Below are positions 1-5,630 of a DNA stretch of 5,630 nt, in pieces (positions within the stretch are counted from its first letter, which is position 1; every line of letters begins with the position of its first letter). The translations under genes and the position numbers were made by a program. The notes below the pieces were generated by a model. It was not told the DNA's origin. It was given only the letters and a program-made list of their open reading frames with translations, and searched no databases. The stretch is from SIG78 sp045533055 (lineage in GTDB: Bacteria > Verrucomicrobiota > Lentisphaeria > Victivallales > Victivallaceae), in assembly GCA_045533055.1 (NCBI GenBank), contig JAZSHD010000190.1:1-5630 (forward strand), written 5' to 3'.

Positions 1-765
1 GGCGTGGCACTGGCTGCCATGCTGGGCAGTTGTGTGTCTGCCGGTTTGGTGATGCAGGCAATGCTGCAAGCCCGCGACAGCAGCCGGCTGGTGTGGAAAC
101 ACATTAAAATCCACTGGGGTATGCTTAAAGAGATGCTCAAGATCGGGCTGCCCGCCGGTATGCAGGGGGCAATGTTCAGTATTTCCAATATCACTATCCA
201 ATCGGCAGTCAACAGCTTCGGCTGGCAGGCGATCGCCGGGAATACGGCGGCTTTGAGTCTGGAAGGTATCGTCTATGTGGCGTGTTCATCTTACTACTAC
301 ACCTCCATAAGTTTTGTTGGGCAAAATCACGGGGCAGGGAAGCTGGAACGGATCAAAAAGAGTGTGCTTTACTGTGCATTGTGTACTTTTATAGCTGGCG
401 TTATTCTGGGGTGGGGGTGCTTTCTGCTGGGTGATAAATTGCTCGGATTTTACAACCCTGATCCGGAAGTAATCAAGTGGGGCATGATCCGGCTGCGGAT
501 AATGTTTACGGTTTATTTTTTGTGCGGCTGGATGGATGTGGTAAGCGGTTCGCTGCGTGGTTTGGGGCACTCCATCAAGCCTATGCTGGTGATTATGCTG
601 GGCGTATGCGGCTTGCGGGTGGCGTGGGTCTTGTGGGTGCTGCCGTGGAGCCGCTCTATGGAAACACTTTTTATTTCGTACCCCGTTTCGTGGATGCTGG
701 TTATTATGATCAATGGTGCAATGCTCTGCTGGGTCTATCGGAAAATGCTTAAAGAACAGCGGTAA
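1..765 (+). CDS. MATE family efflux transporter, C-terminal half (5' end outside window)
   Basis: Multidrug and toxin extrusion (MATE) antiporters sit in the cytoplasmic membrane and export organic cations or drugs in exchange for Na+ or H+. The frame is open from base 1 and ends at TAA 763-765, giving 254 visible residues of a family usually about 450 long, so this is the second six-helix lobe plus the end of helix 6. The GTG at base 4 is not a real start because the frame continues upstream. Family signatures seen (numbered from base 1) are IGLPAGMQ at 48-55, FVGQNHGA at 105-112, NPDPEVI at 152-158, SGSLRGLG at 182-189 and YPVSW at 227-231. About seven hydrophobic segments are visible, and the protein ends in a basic tail. 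The substrate cannot be told. GC content in sampled lines (50-68%) is higher than in the downstream gene. Family assignment is firm; subfamily is not. Confidence 0.93.
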   Translation, partial: GVALAAMLGSCVSAGLVMQAMLQARDSSRLVWKHIKIHWGMLKEMLKIGLPAGMQGAMFSISNITIQSAVNSFGWQAIAGNTAALSLEGIVYVACSSYYYTSISFVGQNHGAGKLERIKKSVLYCALCTFIAGVILGWGCFLLGDKLLGFYNPDPEVIKWGMIRLRIMFTVYFLCGWMDVVSGSLRGLGHSIKPMLVIMLGVCGLRVAWVLWVLPWSRSMETLFISYPVSWMLVIMINGAMLCWVYRKMLKEQR

Positions 766-790
766 ACCTGTACGACTGGTTCGGACAGGT
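766..790 (+). other. Hairpin directly after the MATE stop codon
   Basis: ACCTGT (766-771) pairs perfectly with ACAGGT (785-790). Inside it, CGA (773-775) pairs with TCG (781-783) around a 5-base loop, with one A/G mismatch between the two stems. It begins at the base after the TAA, where a 3' transcript end or stabilising hairpin would be expected. No T-run follows, so it is not a standard intrinsic terminator. The second ACAGGT at 794-799 offers an alternative partner. The structure is seen in the sequence; the role is inference. Confidence 0.35.
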
Positions 791-802
791 CGGACAGGTC
801 GG
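781..802. repeat. 9-bp tandem repeat (TCGGACAGG, 2.4 copies)
   Basis: TCGGACAGG occurs at 781-789 and 790-798 and is followed by a partial TCGG at 799-802, all without mismatch. The first copy supplies the right arm of the hairpin at 766-790. A short perfect tandem repeat like this is prone to copy-number change by slippage. No function can be assigned. Confidence 0.7.
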
Positions 803-821
803 TTGCAGGCTTACATCAAAC

Positions 822-859
822 CCTCCCAAATCTTCCCAAAATTCTCAAAATTCTCAAAA
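822..859. repeat. Degenerate 9-10-bp tandem repeat, then T-runs
   Basis: Four units follow one another: CCTCCCAAAT (822-831), CTTCCCAAAA (832-841), then two identical TTCTCAAAA units (842-850 and 851-859). A run of eight T at 866-873 and six T at 877-882 come just after. I see no GC-rich hairpin in front of the T-runs, so I do not call a terminator. The block is low-complexity intergenic DNA that may have grown by slippage. Confidence 0.5.
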
Positions 860-930
860 TTTCCGTTTTTTTTCTGTTTTTTAGCGATTTTCAGCAATAA
901 AAAATTGGCAAAATGCAAATCCCTGTATTA

Positions 931-948
931 ACTTATCCCATGATAAGT
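931..948. promoter_or_regulatory. Perfect 7-bp inverted repeat, possible operator
   Basis: ACTTATC (931-937) and GATAAGT (942-948) are exact reverse complements separated by CCAT. Beyond one mismatch (A930/A949) the symmetry continues for three more bases on each side (927-929 with 950-952). It lies about 55-70 bases before the start codon of the large gene, overlaps a weak -35-like hexamer (TTATCC, 933-938) and precedes an AT-rich stretch. This placement suits a repressor or activator site. The regulator is unknown, and a short RNA hairpin is the alternative. Confidence 0.35.
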
Positions 949-970
949 AAATTATTATATTAATATATAA
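933..970 (+). promoter_or_regulatory. Putative promoter of the large C10-protease gene
   Basis: Bases 949-970 are almost entirely A and T. TATATT at 956-961 matches the sigma70 -10 consensus at 5 of 6 positions, with TTATCC (933-938, 3 of 6) placed 17 bp upstream. Other -10-like hexamers lie at 964-969 and 966-971, and a better -35-like TTGGCA lies at 905-910 without a convincing partner. A promoter somewhere in 900-970 is likely, since the gap after the MATE gene is 235 bases. The exact hexamers are uncertain. Confidence 0.28.
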
Positions 971-985
971 CAAAAACCTTTGCAG

Positions 986-994
986 AAAAGGGGG
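986..994 (+). promoter_or_regulatory. Ribosome binding site fixing the start at 1001
   Basis: The purine run AAAAGGGGG ends 6 bases before the ATG at 1001, a normal Shine-Dalgarno distance, although it is G-rich rather than the canonical GGAGG. The in-frame TAA at 968-970 limits how far upstream translation could start. The only other near candidates are TTG at 980, which has no suitable ribosome binding site, and ATG at 1034, which also lacks one. This supports 1001 as the start. Confidence 0.65.
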
Positions 995-1000
995 TTCTCC

Positions 1001-4000
1001 ATGACCGAATACACAGTAAAGAATGATGCAGAAATGGAATACGCCGGCAGCAACGCCGGAATATTTTTGACCACTACACTCTGGAATCAAAGCGGCAATA
1101 TTTTTGTTGATGTTGATGGCATACGAACCAGTCTGGGGGTGGTTTACAACAAGTATTGTCCGAAGTACAATGGGGTCGACCTTGCAGTTACCGGTTGTTC
1201 CAACACTGCTGACTCGCAGATAATCTACTACTGGCTGGAAAAAGGCTACGCCGATGAATTGAATTTTACCGTTGACGGAACTGAAAAATTTTCGATTAAA
1301 GATCCAGCCGGTACCGTTAATAATGTAACACTCAATAATGTTGACAGTAAATATGATTTGCTCAGTGTCAGCGAATTGAATACTATTTTGGCAAATAAGG
1401 ATGTAGTTCCCGAATACCGGAAAAACTGGAACGGCGATAAAACTGAACTTGGTAATTTTATTGCCGCACTGAACTTTTACTGTGGGGTAAAGAATGGTTC
1501 TGCCTATGGCGGTTCGACCGGTACCGGATCATTGTCCTCCGGCGACTCTTACAAAGGGGATTTTGCCCAAGCTTTTAAAGCTGCCGGTTTTGACAGTTAC
1601 TGGCGTATAGGTGTTCTGGGTGGTACTGTGGCGAACAAGATTTATAACTACCCCACGGACAACACTTATACATTTACCGATCTGGGGCACTCCATCTTGC
1701 AGGAAAATCTGGACTATGGCGAAGTTATCCGTATCGGCATACCCGGTCATGCAATTTATATGGATGGATACCGGGTTATTGATGGCAAGGTGGAGTATCA
1801 CATCAACTACGGTTGGGGAATATACAGTACTTCAACCAAATGGTACGATGAAGCTGCGATGGAGGCTATTCAAATAGATGATATCGGTATTGATATATCG
1901 CCGGATACCAATGTGGTGGTTTCCAGTGATCGTTCTGACTATTGGGGCGGTTCTTTCAAGCGTGGTTTGGAACGGCTCAATCATATCCAGACTGAACGCC
2001 GCGGCTTCGGAGATAATGGCGATGCTGTGGAGTTCAAATTTGACGATAAGGTTAAAGATGCCGTTATTGATATTGCCAATAAAGTCAACAGCGGTAAAGA
2101 GGTTGCTGAGATCACCAGTAATTGCGATGTTGAGTTCAAGAATATCAATGTCAACTTTACTACCAGTTTGCACAGTGCATTCATATCTGCTTCAGCGATG
2201 AGTTTTGAATTTGCAGATGGCAGTATAGTTTTGACTGCCACCGGCGGTTCTAATAATGTAATTTTGCAGAACGGCAATAAGCAGGTCATTCTTACTCTGG
2301 ATGACAGTTTTATTTATACCGGAAATTACAGCAGTACAGAAAATACGCTGGTGGGCATACTCGATGACTATACCTGGAGCGATTTGACTTCTGAATTAAC
2401 AACCACAATCAGCGGCAATGTTGTCAACAGCGGCAGTGCAGACGATATTGTTACTCTGAAAGGCAACTCGGCTTTGCTGGGAAATCTTTACCTCGGTGCC
2501 GGCAATAATGTGCTGAATGTGGAAAGTGGTTCGACTTTCTATGGAGCTTACGCTTATAACGGAGGCAATCTTGCAGTAAATCTGACGGTCAACGCCGGAG
2601 TTGAAAAAGGCAGCACCATGCTGAATATTACTGAAGGGGATGAAAATTTCTGGAACGCGGCCTCCAAGACATTGAATGTTACTGTTAATGGTTTGAACGA
2701 CAACGAATCCATAACCCTTTACTCCGGCAGCAGCATAGAAGGTGTTAAAGTCAATCTCAATTTTGCGGGCGAAACGGCAGCAATCTATACAGACGATGCA
2801 ACAATCAAAACAGAGTATCGTCTTTACTTCGGTAATGGAGAAATTGTGCTGGCTCGTAATGTGCAGCCTGCCGTTATCGGGACGATAACCCAGACAATTC
2901 AGGGGCAGGTAGTAGATGGGTTTACCAACGGAAATGTTGAAGTTCAAGCAGGGTTTTCCGATAATACTGCAAAAAAATATTATTACTTTTCCGAAAAAGG
3001 TGATTTAGACCCCGCAGCGATTGATTCAAATGCCTGGATCATGTTTACAGAAGATAGTGTAACTGTTGAAAAAAATTGTTTTGTCTACTTTAAGGCGGAA
3101 AACAGCACTGGCGATGCTGTGTACAGTGCCAATCCCTGGCATGTAGAATGCATTGACAAAGAAGGTCCCAGTTTTGACGGATTTGTTTTTGCTCCGGATG
3201 TTACAACGCCTACCAATAAAGAATACACTATTACAATCGGAACCTCAAATAGCGATTGTGACCGCATGGAAGTTTGGGTCATTCAGGGAGGAAAAAGGGT
3301 TGACTGTTCACAAGAGGTTGCCAATACCGGGGAAATGAAAGTTGCAGAGAATTGTAAAATCGAAGTTATTCTTTATGACAAGCTGGGCAACAAGTCTACT
3401 AAAAACTTTGAGATAAACAATATAGACAAGATAGCCCCTCTTGCCCCGGAAATTACCAATAAACCGGCTGCAAATGCCCCCTTGATCCCTCATCTCCATT
3501 TGGAGGTTAAATATGAATCCGGGGCAAAACTTTGGTATTGTTTCAGCACTGATGGTAAGAATTACAATAACTGGGCTGAATATGACAAGGATGTGCTTTT
3601 TAAAGAGAACTGCTTTGTTAAGTTCAAGGCAATAGACCCGGCAACCAATGAATCAAAAGAAACAGTTATTGAGCTTACCAACATCGACGGTAAAGCTCCT
3701 GTTGAACCGGTAATCACTCCAAACATTTCGGACAAAACCAATAAAAATGTTGAGCTGACTGTGCAAATTGATATGAATGATGATTTTGAGTCATTCAGCT
3801 ACACATGGACTGCTGTTGATGAAAATGGCAAAGAAATAACTCTCAGCAGTGAGCCGCTCTTGAAGATACACCTTCCTGCAGACGGTATCATCAAGATCAA
3901 TGCAGAAGAAAATTCAACATACAAATTCCTTCTCAAAGATTCAGTCGGCAATACAACTGCAACAGTGCATAAAGTAGAAAATATTGATAAAACAGCCCCA

Positions 4001-5630
4001 GTCGCGCCGAAAGTATCCTCGATAACTCCCGAGTTTGATACTCAGGGCAATGTAACGGTAAAAGTAAGTTTTGCCGGCGATGATGTGGTAGTCCGGCAGT
4101 ATTACTGGGTTGCTCTTTCTGAGCAGAAAGACTCATTTACGCCGGCAGATATCAAAGAGGAAGATTGGCTTGACTACAGCGATGGTATGACTTTTACCGA
4201 GAATGGTACATTGTATTTGCGGAGTATTGATGATGTCGGCAATGTTTCCGCAATAGGAGAGTACACAATCAATAATGTTGACCGCACTGCTCCGGCAGCC
4301 CCGGTAATCATGAGCGACAGCGACGGCAGAGTCACTGACAAGCCTGTAATGGTGTGGGCTGACTTTGGGGAACGCAAAGTTGAAGTGATCAAGTATTCTA
4401 CGGATGGTGAAAAAACATGGAGTGTTTTTGATCCTTACAAGCCTGTCATTCTTGAAGGGCATAATCCTGAAGAAGAATTTGTAATATCATTGAAGGCAGT
4501 CGATAAAGCAGGAAATGTTTCCAAAACAGTCAAAGTTGCTCTTGATGACAAAGGCATGATAAAGGAAATGCCTGTATGGTCATGGGTAAAAGATGACGCT
4601 GTTCAACTGCAGTTTTGGAATGGAGTCAGCTGGGAAGATTATGATACTGCCAATAAGATTCTCTGCAGTAAAAACGGTGTGCTCTCTTTCCGGGCGATCG
4701 ACGCTGCCGGAAATATATCTGAAACAACAGATTACCGGATCAACTGCATTGATACGGTGGTAGCCGATGCTGTTGACAAAACCAAAGTCTTTATCGACAG
4801 CAAATACACGGCAGCCAATACCCAGGGCAAATTCCAGGATGGCGTATTGCTGGTGTGGGGCGAAACAGCCTTTTCTTCAATGGAAGAAGCCAGAAAGAAA
4901 TATGATTTCAGCAAGCAGGAAGTTAAAGATAAGGTAGTAATAGTTGCCAACAACCTGAAGTCTGAAGATGTGGATAATCTTGATGGAGTCAAACAGCTCT
5001 CCGCAATACAGGTTACGCCCAGCGGTTCGATCACAGACCATAATTACTCTTATCAGAGCAAGGGCAAGGCAGAAAAATCTTTCTCGCTTGCAGGTGAAAA
5101 ATATGATGAACTCGAAGTAAAATGGTTCAAAGATGTTGCATTGAGCGGCAACAGTAAAATCAAGGTTGTTGACGGCGGTAATGCAGAATACAAATCCAGG
5201 CAGCAATACAGCAATGATGGCACTTCTCTGACCAGACATACATCACAAAACGAATCGGCAATCGGTTTCTTTACCGCGTCCGGCAAGAGCGAAGTAAAAA
5301 ATGTCAGCGGATTTTTGACCGTTGAAATAGCAGATGCTGTAATCGGTAAGCTGGAAGGCGGTAAAGCACTTTCTGTCGAAGACAGCAAGATCGTGAACAA
5401 TGCCCGGCAGTACAAAAGCAATATATCTGCCAAAGAGAGTGCCGCTGCTGCCGGTAAGGCATATCTGAAAGGGCAGACTGTACTGGGGAATAAAGGACAG
5501 AACAACGAGCTCAATGTTGAGAATTACAAAGATGTAGAGGTGCAGTCGGCAGTGATCTACGGTTTGGTTGCAAACAGCAAGAGCGACCTGCAGAAGTCCG
5601 AAGCATTGACCCGCACCGCCAACAAATCTG
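1001..5630 (+). CDS. Giant multidomain protein: C10 (streptopain-like) cysteine protease domain with Ig-like and beta-helix repeats (3' end outside window)
   Basis: The frame from ATG 1001 is open to the window end: 1543 full codons, with no stop on codon-by-codon reading. Order of parts: residues 1-39 N-terminal segment; ~40-300 papain-fold protease of family C10; ~301-627 beta-rich passenger-like region; ~628-1250 seven Ig-like modules; ~1262-1345 beta-helix entry segment; ~1368 onward a new 62-71-residue repeat that continues past the edge. C10 proteases cleave peptide bonds with a Cys/His dyad and are normally secreted (streptococcal SpeB is the type member). The repeat architecture suits a long extracellular stalk or adhesin. 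However, the N-terminus (MTEYTVKNDAEMEYAG) is polar and shows no signal peptide, lipobox or propeptide, so export, if any, would have to use a C-terminal signal such as type I secretion. That part lies outside the window. The protease and Ig-like calls are firm; surface location and substrate are inference. It is probably its own transcription unit. Confidence 0.9.
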   Translation, partial: MTEYTVKNDAEMEYAGSNAGIFLTTTLWNQSGNIFVDVDGIRTSLGVVYNKYCPKYNGVDLAVTGCSNTADSQIIYYWLEKGYADELNFTVDGTEKFSIKDPAGTVNNVTLNNVDSKYDLLSVSELNTILANKDVVPEYRKNWNGDKTELGNFIAALNFYCGVKNGSAYGGSTGTGSLSSGDSYKGDFAQAFKAAGFDSYWRIGVLGGTVANKIYNYPTDNTYTFTDLGHSILQENLDYGEVIRIGIPGHAIYMDGYRVIDGKVEYHINYGWGIYSTSTKWYDEAAMEAIQIDDIGIDISPDTNVVVSSDRSDYWGGSFKRGLERLNHIQTERRGFGDNGDAVEFKFDDKVKDAVIDIANKVNSGKEVAEITSNCDVEFKNINVNFTTSLHSAFISASAMSFEFADGSIVLTATGGSNNVILQNGNKQVILTLDDSFIYTGNYSSTENTLVGILDDYTWSDLTSELTTTISGNVVNSGSADDIVTLKGNSALLGNLYLGAGNNVLNVESGSTFYGAYAYNGGNLAVNLTVNAGVEKGSTMLNITEGDENFWNAASKTLNVTVNGLNDNESITLYSGSSIEGVKVNLNFAGETAAIYTDDATIKTEYRLYFGNGEIVLARNVQPAVIGTITQTIQGQVVDGFTNGNVEVQAGFSDNTAKKYYYFSEKGDLDPAAIDSNAWIMFTEDSVTVEKNCFVYFKAENSTGDAVYSANPWHVECIDKEGPSFDGFVFAPDVTTPTNKEYTITIGTSNSDCDRMEVWVIQGGKRVDCSQEVANTGEMKVAENCKIEVILYDKLGNKSTKNFEINNIDKIAPLAPEITNKPAANAPLIPHLHLEVKYESGAKLWYCFSTDGKNYNNWAEYDKDVLFKENCFVKFKAIDPATNESKETVIELTNIDGKAPVEPVITPNISDKTNKNVELTVQIDMNDDFESFSYTWTAVDENGKEITLSSEPLLKIHLPADGIIKINAEENSTYKFLLKDSVGNTTATVHKVENIDKTAPVAPKVSSITPEFDTQGNVTVKVSFAGDDVVVRQYYWVALSEQKDSFTPADIKEEDWLDYSDGMTFTENGTLYLRSIDDVGNVSAIGEYTINNVDRTAPAAPVIMSDSDGRVTDKPVMVWADFGERKVEVIKYSTDGEKTWSVFDPYKPVILEGHNPEEEFVISLKAVDKAGNVSKTVKVALDDKGMIKEMPVWSWVKDDAVQLQFWNGVSWEDYDTANKILCSKNGVLSFRAIDAAGNISETTDYRINCIDTVVADAVDKTKVFIDSKYTAANTQGKFQDGVLLVWGETAFSSMEEARKKYDFSKQEVKDKVVIVANNLKSEDVDNLDGVKQLSAIQVTPSGSITDHNYSYQSKGKAEKSFSLAGEKYDELEVKWFKDVALSGNSKIKVVDGGNAEYKSRQQYSNDGTSLTRHTSQNESAIGFFTASGKSEVKNVSGFLTVEIADAVIGKLEGGKALSVEDSKIVNNARQYKSNISAKESAAAAGKAYLKGQTVLGNKGQNNELNVENYKDVEVQSAVIYGLVANSKSDLQKSEALTRTANKS
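1118..1900 (+). other. Peptidase C10 (streptopain-like) domain, residues ~40-300
   Basis: GIRTSLGVVYN (40-50) aligns without gaps to the SpeB segment GIHYNQGNPYN, followed by the family's CP pair (C53, P54). The nucleophile lies in TGCSNTADSQI (64-74; SpeB TGCVATATAQI), giving C66. Y169-G170 followed by a Gly/Ser-rich stretch matches the family's YG..S region. The histidine motif is GHAIYMDGY (249-257; SpeB GHAFVIDGA), giving H250 and D255. HINYGWG (267-273) matches SpeB HVNWGWG, with N269 and W272 kept. Two differences stand out: the SpeB oxyanion glutamine Q162 is replaced by L45, and W357 by Y270. The Cys-His distance is 184 residues against 148 in SpeB. There is no ~118-residue propeptide before the domain. 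SpeB numbering is from memory and the alignment is by eye. Confidence 0.85.
1901..2881 (+). other. Beta-rich passenger-like region, residues ~301-627
   Basis: After the protease come a charged linker (~301-370) and then a long Asn/Gly/Ser/Val/Thr-rich stretch. It contains ADDIVTLKGN (480-489), LGAGNNVLNVESG (498-510) and NGGNLAVNLTVNAG, the type of repetitive strand-turn sequence found in autotransporter passengers and parallel beta-helices. The end (IYTDDATIKTEYRLYFGNGE, then IVLARNVQP) looks like a closing strand segment before the Ig-like array. No catalytic motif is visible. I infer a rigid beta-helical spacer between protease and Ig-like stalk; no specific family can be named. Confidence 0.5.
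2882..4750 (+). repeat. Seven tandem bacterial Ig-like modules, residues ~628-1250
   Basis: Linker motifs with a conserved Asp recur at D719 (CIDKEGP), D809 (NIDKIAPLAP), D896 (NIDGKAPVEP), D996 (NIDKTAPVAP), D1094 (NVDRTAPAAP), D1183 (a degraded LDDKGM) and D1251 (CIDTVVA). The spacings are 90, 87, 100, 98, 89 and 68 residues. Each linker follows a final-strand motif of the type FKAxDxxGNxS: YDKLGNKS, KDSVGNTT, IDDVGNVS, VDKAGNVS, IDAAGNIS. Mid-module, YSTDGEKTWSVF and related W/Y-rich strands recur. This is the common extracellular Ig-like 'DKTAP' type, usually a stalk or a carbohydrate- or ligand-binding array. Modules are strongly diverged at the DNA level, so the array is old rather than recently amplified. 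The seventh module is short. Confidence 0.8.
4784..5035 (+). other. Beta-helix entry segment, residues ~1262-1345
   Basis: KVFIDSKYTAANTQGKF, then GVLLVWGETAFSSMEEARKK, then KDKVVIVANNL follow the plan of the segment that opens many parallel beta-helix domains: a 'V-x-V-D/N' strand, a short variable loop, an 'AF-x-S/T-x-x-E-A' helix, then a 'V-x-V' strand. This marks the change from the Ig-like stalk to a different repeat fold. The assignment rests on pattern resemblance only. Confidence 0.45.
5102..5629 (+). repeat. Start of a 62-71-residue repeat array, residues ~1368-1543
   Basis: Three units are visible. The anchor lines are VKWFKDVAL (1373-1381), NVSGFLTVEI (1434-1443) and VENYKDVEV (1506-1514), so the aromatic anchors F1376, F1438 and Y1509 are 62 and 71 residues apart. 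The first two units continue with a Gly-Gly turn (VVDGGNA, KLEGGKA) and then a Ser/Lys/Gln-rich low-complexity section ending in an Ala/Ser/Gly stretch (SAIGFFTASG, SAAAAGKAYL). The third unit is cut by the window edge, so the array probably goes on. I do not recognise a named family; the pattern suggests stacked beta-strands with charged loops. Confidence 0.55.

Noticed and set aside
4..6. GTG at base 4 as a start codon for the MATE gene
   Set aside because: The frame is open to base 1, and the sequence that follows is the end of helix 6 of a MATE protein, so the real start lies upstream of the window.
866..882. T8/T6 tracts as an intrinsic terminator
   Set aside because: No GC-rich stem lies directly upstream. 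The hairpin at 766-790 is about 75 bases away.
713..931. 72-codon + strand frame overlapping the MATE 3' end
   Set aside because: It starts inside the MATE gene and then translates the tandem repeats and T-runs into low-complexity residues. It has no ribosome binding site and no protein-like composition.
975..982. Bacteroidota-type -7 promoter element (TAnnTTTG)
   Set aside because: AACCTTTG resembles it but lacks the initial T and sits only a few bases before the ribosome binding site, too close to be the promoter.
766..1000. tRNA, riboswitch, CRISPR or insertion-sequence remnants in the intergenic gap
   Set aside because: I looked for a cloverleaf, conserved aptamer motifs, spaced repeats and transposase fragments, and saw none.
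2396..2947. 183-codon reverse-strand frame
   Set aside because: It lies wholly inside the large + strand gene, which has recognisable domains on both sides. The reverse translation shows no known motif.
4133..4462. 109-codon reverse-strand frame (and the 72-codon one inside it)
   Set aside because: Both are antisense to Ig-like modules 5-6, whose DKTAP and GNVS motifs fix the + strand as coding.
5053..5514. 153-codon reverse-strand frame, Leu/Ser/Pro-rich
   Set aside because: It is opposite the Lys/Ser/Ala-rich repeat of the + gene. Its composition is what the complement of such codons gives, and it has no independent support.

Overview
The window is chromosomal bacterial DNA with two protein genes, both on the + strand and both cut by a window edge. 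The first 765 bases encode the C-terminal half of a MATE-family multidrug/cation antiporter. After a 235-base intergenic region, one very long reading frame starts at 1001 and stays open to the last base (1543 complete codons). I checked it codon by codon and found no stop. It is the main content of the window, although a list of stop-terminated ORFs would miss it.

The long gene encodes a mosaic protein. Residues ~40-300 are a streptopain-like (peptidase family C10) cysteine protease domain with the Cys and His of the catalytic dyad (C66, H250). Residues ~301-627 are a beta-rich stretch resembling autotransporter or beta-helix passengers. Residues ~628-1250 hold seven tandem Ig-like modules joined by degenerate 'NIDKTAPxAP' linkers. 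Residues ~1262-1345 look like the entry segment of a parallel beta-helix domain. From ~1368 to the window end a new repeat of about 62-71 residues begins and runs off the edge. Relative to streptopain, two active-site residues are changed (Q162 to L45, W357 to Y270, aligned by eye), and I see neither a signal peptide nor a propeptide.

The intergenic region holds a small hairpin directly after the MATE stop codon, overlapping a 9-bp tandem repeat. It also holds a second degenerate 9-10-bp repeat followed by T-runs, a perfect 7-bp inverted repeat, an AT-rich promoter-like stretch and a purine-rich ribosome binding site.

Organism: very large proteins built of 'DKTAP' Ig-like modules, beta-helix entry segments and Ser/Thr/Ala-rich terminal repeats are, from memory, typical of Lentisphaerota (Victivallis-like gut bacteria), and I infer that group with moderate confidence. 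C10 proteases are also common in Bacteroidota, but I see no Bacteroidota-type promoter. Nothing suggests that the MATE transporter and the large protein work together. They look like neighbouring but separate transcription units.
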